Below, piece after piece: positions 25,777 to 33,452 of a stretch of DNA of 64,000 nucleotides. Each line of letters begins with the position of its first letter. The first letter of the stretch is position 1. This DNA comes from Cellulomonas xylanilytica (lineage in GTDB: Bacteria; Actinomycetota; Actinomycetes; Actinomycetales; Cellulomonadaceae). The stretch lies in NCBI RefSeq assembly GCF_007989805.1, contig NZ_BJUB01000013.1, positions 1 to 64,000 on the forward strand, given 5' to 3'. Position numbers and translations under genes: made by a program. The notes under the pieces are model-generated. The model saw only the letters and a list, made by a program, of their open reading frames with translations. It was not told the DNA's origin and did no database searches.

Positions 25777-28700
25777 ATGCGAACGTCCCTCCGCGCCGGA
25801 ACGGCTGCCGTTGCCGCAGTCGCACTGGCGCTCCTCGTCGGCGTGACGTCGAGTCCCGCCCCGGCCACTGCGGCCGACGGCCCCTGCATCGACAATCCCT
25901 TCGGGGATCGCGCGATCTACCTGCGGGGCGGGTTCAGCAGCTGGAACGCGTTGCCGGAGTACCAGATGGTCTACGACTGCAACCAGTTCGAGCTGCTCCT
26001 CGAGCTCAGCGGGACCAGCTCGTTCAAGGTCGCGGACGCCACCTGGTCCGCCGATGCCGACTTCGGCGGGGGCAGCGCCGGGAGCGAGCTCGTCGCCGGC
26101 GAACCGCTCCCCCTGGCCCTGCACGGCTCGAACCTGACCTTCGCCTTCGACGGCACGCAGCAGGTGGTGCTCGACGTGTCCACGTCGGCGCAGTCGCCCA
26201 CGCTCACCATCACCCAGTGCCCCGCGCCGCCGCTGGGTGACGCGCTCCTCGCGCTGAGCGGCAGCCCGAACGGCGGCCGGCCCGCCCCGGCGGACTACTT
26301 CGTCTACAGCTGCGACGCCTACTACCTCAACGTCGACCTCGACGGGACGCAGACGTTCACGATCGCCGATCCGCTGGGTCCGCCCGCGGCGACCTTCGGG
26401 GCGCCGGACGCCGAGCACGACGTGGTGACGGCAGGCGAGCCGTTCCCCCTCGTCTCGGCCGAGGAGGTCGGACAGGTGACGCCCCTGGAGTTCGAGTTCG
26501 CCGGCGAGCACACCCTCCGCGTCGGCTTCGAGGGCGAGGACGCCGCGCCCGTGCTCACGATCGGCGACCGCACGTTCGTCAACCCGGGGATACCGCTCCC
26601 GGTGACGGACCCCGTCCTGCGCCGGGTCCGCTTCGACTCGCGCGACCCGTCCTTCAAGTCACCGTTCGGCGCCAACCCCACGGGTACGCCGATCGAGTTC
26701 GCCATCGAGGCGCCCGCCGGCCTGGACGCCGCCACTCTCGTCCTGGAGACCCGCGTGCTCGAGGGCAACCAGGAGGTCCTCGAGTACCGCGATCCTGTCC
26801 GGATCCCCTTGACTCGCCAGCCCGCCGCCGACGTCGAGCGGTGGACGGCGTCGTACACGTTCGAGAACGCCAGCGTGTACGGCTACTACGTCGAGCTGGT
26901 CAACGGCGAGCGGACCTACGTGTACGAGAACAACACGGACACCATCTACTGGACGCTCGAGCGCGGCTCCGGCGGGGTCGGACGGGTCGACTTCCTGCCC
27001 ACGGACCGCTCGGAGATCCGCCGGTACCGGCACACCGCCTACAGCCCCGACTTCACGGTCCCGGACTGGGCGGCCGACGCCGTGTACTACTACGTGTTCC
27101 CGGAACGCTTCCGGAACGGCGACCCCGCCAACGACCCCCGACCCGACCAGGACACGTACCTCGACGGCCCCGTCGAGGTCCACGAGGACTGGCTCGACAC
27201 GCCCTGGGTCCCCGGGGAGGGCGACGGGTCGACCACCGACGACGACCAGTACAACAACGACTTCTTCGGCGGCGACCTGACCGGGATCATCCAGAAGCTC
27301 GACTACCTGGACGACCTGGGCGTCAACACGCTCTACATCAACCCGATCTTCGAGGCGGGGAGCAACCACAAGTACGACACGGCCGACTACCTGCAGGTCG
27401 ACGACTCGTTCGGCACGAACAGGGACGTCTCGCGGCTGACGCGGGAGGCCGAGAAGCGAGGCATGCGCGTCATCCTCGACACCTCGCTGAACCACACGGG
27501 CAGCGACTCGGTGTACTTCGACCGCTACGCCAACTTCGACGAGCTCGGGGCGTTCGAGGACGCCACCATCACGCCGTCGTCGCCGTACGCGGACTGGTAC
27601 CGGTTCTTCCCGGAGGAGACCGAGCCGGATGGCCAGTACGCCGGATGGGCCGGTGTCTCGACCCTGCCGGAGCTGACGGAGTCCGACAGCTTCAAGGACT
27701 TCGCGTTCCGGGGTCCGGACTCGGTCATGCGGACGTGGCAGGAGCGCGGGGTCGACGGCTGGCGCATGGACGTCGCGCCGTGGGTCAGCGACCAGTTCTG
27801 GCGGGAGTGGCGGACCGCGGTCAAGGCCACGGATCCCGAGGCGCTGACCATCGCCGAGACGTGGTTCGACGCGTCGAAGTACTTCCTCGGCGACACCTTC
27901 GACTCGACGATGAACTACATCTTCCGCAACTCGATCCTCGACTACGCCGACGGTCGGGACGCCGGCGAGGTGTACGAGAACATCGAGCTCATGCGGGAGC
28001 AGTACCCGCCGCAGGCCTTCCAGGCCCTGATGAACCTGCTGTCCACGCACGACTCCGCCCGAGCCCTGTACCAGTTCGGCTACACGGGCACGTCGACACC
28101 GCCCGAGCAGGTCGCCGAGGCCAAGCAGCGGCTCCGGCTCGCCGTGCTGTTCCAGATGACGTTCCCCGGTGCCCCGACCGTGTTCTACGGGGACGAGGTG
28201 GGCGTCACCGGCGGCGAGGACCCGTTCAACCGGGCCACCTACCCGTGGGCCGACGAGGGCGGCACTCCGGACACCGCACTGCTCGACGACGTCAAGCAGC
28301 TCATCGCCCTGCGCAACGACCACGAGGTGCTGCGTCGAGGCTCGCTCGGCGCGCCGTCGCACGTCGACGAGCACCTCATCGTCCTCCAACGGGAGCACGA
28401 CGGCGTCCGGGCCGTGACCGCGTACAACAACGACACCGAGGCGCACGACGTGGCCGTGACTGTCCCCGCAGGGGACCAGGCCTATACGGACGCCCTCACC
28501 GGGACGGTCGTCAGTCCGGTCGACGGGACGCTCTCCGTCACCGTGCCGGCGCTCGGCGGCGTGGTGCTCATCACCGGTGAGGAGGCGGCTCCGACCGTCG
28601 ATGCGCTCCGGGCCGACCTGCGGGCCGCCCAGAAGTCGGGGGAGATCACGGGGCCGGTCTCCAGTCGCCTGACCCGCGACCTCGACGCGGCCGCGCGGCA

Positions 28701-28857
28701 CTACGAGCGCGACCGCATCCCCGCGGCCGTCCGGCAGCTCGAGAGGTTCATCGACCACCTGGGCTCACCTGGCCGGAACAGCACGGTCGCTCCGGAGGCC
28801 GGTGCGCGACTTCGCGCGCAGGCGGAGGCGCTCATCGCAGCCTGGTCGGGGGCCTGA
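25777..28857 (+). CDS. large secreted GH13 alpha-amylase/neopullulanase-like enzyme with C-terminal FIMAH-type domain
   Basis: A 1026-residue exported protein; AAGGAGG lies 6 bases before the ATG. The signal peptide (1-33) ends at ATAADG. Two related beta modules (about 35-145 and 155-265), each with a paired-Cys pattern around YxVYDCN or YFVYSCDAYY, precede an immunoglobulin-like module (about 275-400). The GH13 barrel (about 430-830) has nucleophile D665 (GWRMDVAPW), acid/base E694 (IAETWFD) and D759 (LSTHDSAR), then a beta C-domain. The last ~80 residues are a helical FIMAH-type domain (LRADLRAAQKSG). It should hydrolyse starch, pullulan or maltodextrins outside the cell. The N-terminal duplicated module is unfamiliar. 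Confidence 0.93.
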   Translation: MRTSLRAGTAAVAAVALALLVGVTSSPAPATAADGPCIDNPFGDRAIYLRGGFSSWNALPEYQMVYDCNQFELLLELSGTSSFKVADATWSADADFGGGSAGSELVAGEPLPLALHGSNLTFAFDGTQQVVLDVSTSAQSPTLTITQCPAPPLGDALLALSGSPNGGRPAPADYFVYSCDAYYLNVDLDGTQTFTIADPLGPPAATFGAPDAEHDVVTAGEPFPLVSAEEVGQVTPLEFEFAGEHTLRVGFEGEDAAPVLTIGDRTFVNPGIPLPVTDPVLRRVRFDSRDPSFKSPFGANPTGTPIEFAIEAPAGLDAATLVLETRVLEGNQEVLEYRDPVRIPLTRQPAADVERWTASYTFENASVYGYYVELVNGERTYVYENNTDTIYWTLERGSGGVGRVDFLPTDRSEIRRYRHTAYSPDFTVPDWAADAVYYYVFPERFRNGDPANDPRPDQDTYLDGPVEVHEDWLDTPWVPGEGDGSTTDDDQYNNDFFGGDLTGIIQKLDYLDDLGVNTLYINPIFEAGSNHKYDTADYLQVDDSFGTNRDVSRLTREAEKRGMRVILDTSLNHTGSDSVYFDRYANFDELGAFEDATITPSSPYADWYRFFPEETEPDGQYAGWAGVSTLPELTESDSFKDFAFRGPDSVMRTWQERGVDGWRMDVAPWVSDQFWREWRTAVKATDPEALTIAETWFDASKYFLGDTFDSTMNYIFRNSILDYADGRDAGEVYENIELMREQYPPQAFQALMNLLSTHDSARALYQFGYTGTSTPPEQVAEAKQRLRLAVLFQMTFPGAPTVFYGDEVGVTGGEDPFNRATYPWADEGGTPDTALLDDVKQLIALRNDHEVLRRGSLGAPSHVDEHLIVLQREHDGVRAVTAYNNDTEAHDVAVTVPAGDQAYTDALTGTVVSPVDGTLSVTVPALGGVVLITGEEAAPTVDALRADLRAAQKSGEITGPVSSRLTRDLDAAARHYERDRIPAAVRQLERFIDHLGSPGRNSTVAPEAGARLRAQAEALIAAWSGA

Positions 28858-29122
28858 GCCAGCGCTGCACCGTCGAGCGCGAGACGGCGGCGTGCACCGT
28901 CCGGCAGGCGCCGGGCGGTGCACGCTGCTGCGCGGGTCACGGCACGACGCTGAGCCCGGCGGTGCGGCAAAAGTGCTCGTGCCGGGCTGTGCGCGGTTGC
29001 TAGCGTCCCTACCGGTGTCGCTGCCAGCCCCAGGACGGGCTGCTGAGCGGACAGGAGCCCTCGGAGTCGCGCCTGCCATCGCCCGACCTGAACCTGCGAC
29101 TCCCCACCGACGGAGTCTCACC

Positions 29123-30163
29123 ATGACCGTTCCCATCACCCCCGAGGCGCTCGACGCCGCCATCGAGGCGGAGTCGTTCACCGGCGTGCTCACCATCGAC
29201 GTCGGTGACACGCGCACGCTCGAGCGCTGCGAGGGGTACGCGAACCGCGCCCTCGGGGTCCCCCACACCGCGAGCACCCGCATCGCGTGCGCGAGCGGCA
29301 ACAAGGGCTTCACCGCCCTGGTGATCATGCGGCTCGTCGAGGCGGGCACGATCGGCCTCGGAGACCTCGTGCGTCCGATCCTGGGCGAGGACCTGCCCCT
29401 CGTCGACGACCGGGTCACCATCGAGCATCTGCTCACCCACACCTCCGGCATCGGTGACTACATCGACGAGGAGGGCGACGGGGAGATCGACGACCATATC
29501 TTCTCCGTACCGCTGCACGAGCTCGCCGAGACCGAGGCGTTCCTGCCCGCCCTCGACGGCTTCCCGCAGAAGTTCCCGCCCGGCGAGCGCTTCTCGTACT
29601 GCAACGGCGGGTACATGGTGCTCGCGCTCGTCGCCGAGCGCGTCAGCGGCCACACGTTCCATGACCTCGTCCAGACCGAGGTCTGCGACCGGGCCGGACT
29701 CACCGGCTCGGCGTTCCTCCGGTCCGACGACCTGCCTGGGGACGCCGCGCTCGGCTACCTGGCCGAGGAGGGCAACCGCACCAACGTCCTGCACCTCCCG
29801 GTCCGGGGCAACGGAGACGGCGGCATGTACCTCACCGCCGACGACCTGCACCGGTTCTGGAACGCCCTGCTGGACGGCCGGATCGTGTCGCCCGACACGG
29901 TCGCCGAGATGATCCGGCCCCGCGTCGACGTGCCGTCCGAGCACAAGCGGTACGGGATGGGTTTCTGGCTCGGCCGCCGGAGCTCGTCGCTGATCCTCGA
30001 GGGGTACGACGCCGGCGCGTCGTTCCGGTCCACGCACCTCCCGGAGACACGCACGACCGTGACCGTGCTCGGCAACAGCTCCGAGGGCGCGTGGCCGGTG
30101 ATCTACGCCCTCGCGGACGCGATGGACGGGACCGTCCGAGGGAAGTTCCCGGACGAGAGCTGA
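29123..30163 (+). CDS. serine hydrolase (class C beta-lactamase/penicillin-binding-like)
   Basis: A 346-residue protein starting at ATG 29123 after GGAG. It has the serine beta-lactamase-like motifs: SGNK (SxxK; ACASGNKGF) and YCN (YxN; FSYCNGGYMV). It lacks a signal peptide and is predicted cytoplasmic, so it is more likely an esterase or D-aminopeptidase of the Beta-lactamase (PF00144) family than a secreted antibiotic-resistance enzyme. Substrate unknown. It is preceded by 265 bp of non-coding sequence and followed by the ArsR operon. Confidence 0.88.
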   Translation: MTVPITPEALDAAIEAESFTGVLTIDVGDTRTLERCEGYANRALGVPHTASTRIACASGNKGFTALVIMRLVEAGTIGLGDLVRPILGEDLPLVDDRVTIEHLLTHTSGIGDYIDEEGDGEIDDHIFSVPLHELAETEAFLPALDGFPQKFPPGERFSYCNGGYMVLALVAERVSGHTFHDLVQTEVCDRAGLTGSAFLRSDDLPGDAALGYLAEEGNRTNVLHLPVRGNGDGGMYLTADDLHRFWNALLDGRIVSPDTVAEMIRPRVDVPSEHKRYGMGFWLGRRSSSLILEGYDAGASFRSTHLPETRTTVTVLGNSSEGAWPVIYALADAMDGTVRGKFPDES

Positions 30164-30187
30164 CGGGCCAGCACCGACTGGCGTGTG

Positions 30188-30218
30188 TTGACGGACCCTT
30201 CCGTAAGTCATAACTTAC
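30188..30218 (+). promoter_or_regulatory. promoter and autoregulatory palindrome of the ArsR operon
   Basis: -35 TTGACG (30188-30193), 17-base spacer and -10 TAACTT (30211-30216). The -10 is buried in a perfect inverted repeat GTAAGT-CATA-ACTTAC (30203-30218). A third ACTTAC half-site lies at 30230-30235, just inside the gene. Confidence 0.7.
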
Positions 30219-30223
30219 CGTTC

Positions 30224-30547
30224 GTGGAAACTTACCAACCCGCGAACGGCTGGGACGTGCTGGGCGACCCCCGCCGGAGGGCGATCGTGGCGTCCCTGGC
30301 CGAGCGTCCGCGATCGGTCGGGGAGCTGGCCGCAGAGCTGCCCATCAGCCGCCCGGCGGTGTCCCAGCACCTGAAGGTGCTCAAGGACTCCGGAGTGGTG
30401 GTGGATGAAGCCTCGGGGGCTCGCCGGGTCTACCGACTGGATCCGGTGGGCATGACCGCCTTGCGCGATCAGCTGGAGACCTTCTGGAACCGCGCGCTGA
30501 GCAGCTTCCAGGAGGTCGCGGAGCGACCGTCGGAGGAGACACCATGA
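30224..30547 (+). CDS. ArsR-family transcriptional regulator
   Basis: A 107-residue winged-helix protein (NGWDVLGDPRRRAIVASLAER; SRPAVSQHLKVLKDSGVV). GTG 30224 is chosen because the -10 TAACTT lies 7 bases upstream, giving a leaderless start. It lacks Cys, so it is not a metal sensor of the classical kind. It overlaps an AHSA1/SRPBCC gene by ATGA. ArsR-SRPBCC pairs are very common in actinobacteria, and the regulator usually represses its own operon, here through the palindrome overlapping the -10. Confidence 0.9.
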   Translation: METYQPANGWDVLGDPRRRAIVASLAERPRSVGELAAELPISRPAVSQHLKVLKDSGVVVDEASGARRVYRLDPVGMTALRDQLETFWNRALSSFQEVAERPSEETP

Positions 30548-31026
30548 GCCAGCACGCACCAGACGCCGTGATGACCGGGATCGTCGTCGACGCTCCGATC
30601 GAGCGAGCGTTCGCGATGTTCACCGAGCGTTTCGGGGACTTCAAGCCGCGGGAGCACAACATGCTCGGCGTGCCGATCGCAGAGACCGTGTTCGAGCCGC
30701 GCGTCGGTGGGCACATCTACGACCGCGGCGTCGACGGCAGCGAGTGTCGCTGGGCGCGCATCCTCGCCTTCGACCCGCCGGAGCGGGTGGTCTTCAGCTG
30801 GGACATCAGCCCGCAGTGGCAGCTGGAGACCGACCCCGGCGTCACCAGCGAGGTCGAGGTGCGCTTCGTCGCCGAGACCCCGCACCGCACCCGCCTCGAG
30901 CTCGAGCACCGTCACCTGGACCGCCACGGCGGCTCCTGGCAAGAGCTGCGCGACGGTGTGGCCGATGCCGACGGGTGGCCGCTGTACCTGGCTCGCTATG
31001 CCGACCTGATCGCCGAGGTCGGCTGA
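30544..31026 (+). CDS. SRPBCC (AHSA1-like) domain protein
   Basis: A 160-residue START/SRPBCC-fold protein (IVVDAPIERAFAMFTERFGDFKP; FEPRVGGHIYDRG; VVFSWDI), coupled to the ArsR regulator by ATGA overlap. Such proteins bind hydrophobic ligands in a deep cavity; roles range from chaperone co-activators to cyclases. No catalytic assignment is possible. One base separates its stop from the ATG of the next SRPBCC gene. Confidence 0.88.
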   Translation: MSQHAPDAVMTGIVVDAPIERAFAMFTERFGDFKPREHNMLGVPIAETVFEPRVGGHIYDRGVDGSECRWARILAFDPPERVVFSWDISPQWQLETDPGVTSEVEVRFVAETPHRTRLELEHRHLDRHGGSWQELRDGVADADGWPLYLARYADLIAEVG

Positions 31027-31027
31027 G

Positions 31028-31474
31028 ATGGGTGCGGTCACCGTCACCACCGAGGTCGCGCGGTCCGCGCAGGAGGTCTTCACCTACGCCACCGACCCCA
31101 CGACGTTCCACGAGTGGCAGGACGGCGTGCGAAGCGGGCACATGGACCGGCCCGGGGTCCCCGTGCCGGGCGCGGTGTGCACAACCACGCGCAGGATCGG
31201 GTTCACCGATCGCACCAGTCACTCCGTCGTCACCCACGTCGACCCGCCGGCGAGGTGGGGGACGCGGGGAGACGACGGGCCGATCAGGGCCGTCGTCGAC
31301 GTCACCGTCGAAGCCCTCGGCCCCGAACGCTCTCGTCTCACGATCTCGGTGGACTTCACCGGTCACGGCATCGGCACCCTGCTGGTCCCGCTGGCGGTCC
31401 GGCCCGCAGCCCGCAAGGAGATGCCGGGCAACCTGGCCGCCCTGAAGAAGCGGCTCGAGTCGGCTCCGCGATGA
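31028..31474 (+). CDS. SRPBCC family protein
   Basis: A 148-residue SRPBCC protein (VTTEVARSAQEVFTYATDPTTFHEWQDGV), third gene of the ArsR operon. It belongs to the polyketide cyclase/dehydrase-type group rather than the AHSA1 type of the preceding gene, so the two are not simple duplicates. It probably binds the same class of hydrophobic small molecule. Function is unknown. Confidence 0.85.
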   Translation: MGAVTVTTEVARSAQEVFTYATDPTTFHEWQDGVRSGHMDRPGVPVPGAVCTTTRRIGFTDRTSHSVVTHVDPPARWGTRGDDGPIRAVVDVTVEALGPERSRLTISVDFTGHGIGTLLVPLAVRPAARKEMPGNLAALKKRLESAPR

Positions 31475-31570
31475 GGTCTCGCCGCCACGGTCAGGGCGGG
31501 TCGTCCTGCCACGAGTCTCGCGAGGCCGGTCCGATCGCTGGGAGCGGAGCATCGTCGTCATGCGCATCGC

Positions 31571-31672
31571 AGGGAGCGCTCTCTCGTATGGGGGGGGATG
31601 CGGTCCCTAAGCGGGTGAGGGCCCGCCCGATTGCGCTTCGCATACCGCTCGACCATTGAGAGAGCGCTCCCT
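31571..31672. promoter_or_regulatory. pair of CelR-like operators in inverted orientation
   Basis: CAGGGAGCGCTCTCTC (from 31570) and its reverse complement near 31657-31672 share the GAGCGCTC core and closely resemble the Thermobifida CelR operator TGGGAGCGCTCCCA. They flank about 70 bases and lie 47 bp upstream of the CBM6-DUF1996 gene. Confidence 0.6.
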
Positions 31673-31718
31673 GGCGAGTACGGTCGCTGTGTCCATTTCA
31701 TCCGAGCTCGGAGGAATC

Positions 31719-33155
31719 GTGAACAGCAGACACAAGCGGACGGCAGCGTCGCCGCCCGCAGCAGGGGGCGGCCCGACGTTGCGGGCACGCCATGCGGTGG
31801 CCGTCCTGACCCTCGCCGTCGCCGGCGCCCTCGCCGTGACCGTCGGACCGCTCAACGCAGCATCCGCGGCAGAGACCGTCACGGTGCAGGCGGAGTCGTA
31901 CAGCGCCCAGTCGGGCGCCCAGACCGAGAACACAGGCGACACGGGCGGCGGCAGGAACGTCGGCTGGCTCGCGAACGGCGACTGGCTCCGGTACGACGAC
32001 GTCAACCTCGGGCTGACGGGTTCCCACAAGGCCAGCCTGCGCCTGGCCTCCGCGAGCACCGCCGGTGGCACCGTGGAGCTGCGTGCGGACTCGCTCACCG
32101 GGCCTCTGCTGGGAACGTTCGCCGTCTCGTCCACAGGCTCATGGCAGACGTGGACGACGAGGACCGCGAGCTCGATGACGATGGCCACCGGCGCGCACAC
32201 CGTCTACCTCGTCGTGCGCAGCCCTGCGGCCGGCGACGTCGTGAACCTCAACTGGTTCACGATCACTGCGGACGAGTCGCACACGATGCCCCCGATGCCG
32301 ACGGCGGGCTGGGTCCCCGTCGACGCCGCCCAGCAGGCCGCTGACACCGCGGCGTTCTTCGCCCTCACGCCCAGGCCGATCACCAACAACCCGGTGCGGG
32401 TTCCGGAGTTTCACGCCCTGTGCCAGGTGAGCCACCACCTCGACGACGACCCGATCGTCGTCCCGAACCAGCCCGGCGCCTCGCACAACCACACGTTCAT
32501 CGGGGCCACGACCACCAACGCGGCCTCGACGCTCGCCTCCCTCAAGGCCGGCGGCACGAACTGCAACCCGGTCGAGGACAAGTCGGCCTACTGGGTCCCG
32601 ACGCTCTACTCGAACGGCAAGGCCGTCGACCCCGTCGGCGGGGTCATCGTCTACTACGGGTCGAGCGTCCAGGACCCGAGCAAGGTTCAGCCCTACCCGG
32701 AGGGCTTCCGGATGATCGTCGGCAACGCCAAGCAGCAGACCGACACCCCCGACAAGCAGGGGAACCGCTTCTGGTGCGCAGGCATCGGCGGAGCGACCGG
32801 CCGGACCGCGGACGGCGTCATGCCGATCTGCGCGCCCACCGCCCAGCTCACCTACCACCTGGTGTTCCCTCAGTGCTGGGACGGCAAGCACCTGGACAGC
32901 CCGGACCACAAGGCCCACGTCGCGGACCCGGTCTCGGGAGCCTGCCCGACGACCCACCCGGTCCCACTCCCGCACCTGTCGTTCGTCATGTCCTGGCCGC
33001 ACGGCATGGACACGACGAACGTCACTCTCGCCTCGGGGTCGACCTTCTCGATGCACGGTGACTTCTTCAACGCCTGGGAGCCTGCCGCCCTGGCACAGCG
33101 GGTGCGGACCTGCATCAACCAGTCCGCGAAGTGCAACGCGGCCGGCGGTTTCTGA
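31719..33155 (+). CDS. secreted CBM6-DUF1996 protein
   Basis: A 478-residue exported protein; GTG 31719 is chosen because GGAGG lies five bases before it. The signal peptide runs to about residue 50 (ends NAASAAE). Residues about 51-168 form a CBM6 (VQAESYSAQSG; NGDWLRYDDVNL), a beta-sandwich that binds xylan or beta-glucan. From about 210 to 460 is DUF1996, with paired Cys and conserved ASHNHTFIG and LSFVMSWPHGMD. DUF1996 is common in fungi and actinobacteria and its biochemical role is unknown to me. The CelR-like sites upstream and CBM6 suggest a part in polysaccharide breakdown. Confidence 0.92.
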   Translation: MNSRHKRTAASPPAAGGGPTLRARHAVAVLTLAVAGALAVTVGPLNAASAAETVTVQAESYSAQSGAQTENTGDTGGGRNVGWLANGDWLRYDDVNLGLTGSHKASLRLASASTAGGTVELRADSLTGPLLGTFAVSSTGSWQTWTTRTASSMTMATGAHTVYLVVRSPAAGDVVNLNWFTITADESHTMPPMPTAGWVPVDAAQQAADTAAFFALTPRPITNNPVRVPEFHALCQVSHHLDDDPIVVPNQPGASHNHTFIGATTTNAASTLASLKAGGTNCNPVEDKSAYWVPTLYSNGKAVDPVGGVIVYYGSSVQDPSKVQPYPEGFRMIVGNAKQQTDTPDKQGNRFWCAGIGGATGRTADGVMPICAPTAQLTYHLVFPQCWDGKHLDSPDHKAHVADPVSGACPTTHPVPLPHLSFVMSWPHGMDTTNVTLASGSTFSMHGDFFNAWEPAALAQRVRTCINQSAKCNAAGGF

Positions 33156-33173
33156 CCCCTCGTGACCCTGGAG

Positions 33174-33202
33174 ACCCGGTCCGGCCACTGACCGGGCCGG
33201 GT
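33174..33202 (+). terminator. hairpin after the DUF1996 gene
   Basis: An 11-bp stem (ACCCGGTCCGG / CCGGGCCGGGT, one wobble) with a 7-base loop lies 18 bases after the stop. Confidence 0.6.
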
Positions 33203-33265
33203 CCTCCGGCGCTCAGCTGGTCGGGACGTGGCGCGCCAGGCCTCTGGCGCAATCGGACATATCCA

Positions 33266-33285
33266 CTTACTGTCCAGTCAGTAAG
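33266..33285. promoter_or_regulatory. 20-bp TetR-type palindrome
   Basis: CTTACTG and CAGTAAG arms flank TCCAGT, a form typical of TetR-family operators. It lies about 170 bp upstream of the CBM32/beta-helix gene; no TetR gene is in the window. Confidence 0.5.
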
Positions 33286-33452
33286 CCATCCGGGACGAGG
33301 CTGCGGACCTCGTCCTGACGAAGTGCACCGGACTCACAAGGTCGTGACCGTCCCGTGCGCGCAGGTCGACCCCTGCCCGCACAGCGCCTCCCCGCCGCAG
33401 CAGTGCGGCGGTGCATCCGCCCACCTTCTGCGAGCTCCCAAGGAGCATCACC

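Noticed and set aside
31571-31672. Inverted 16-mers as ends of an insertion sequence or MITE
   Set aside because: Only about 70 bases lie between, no target duplication is visible, and the sites match the CelR operator better.
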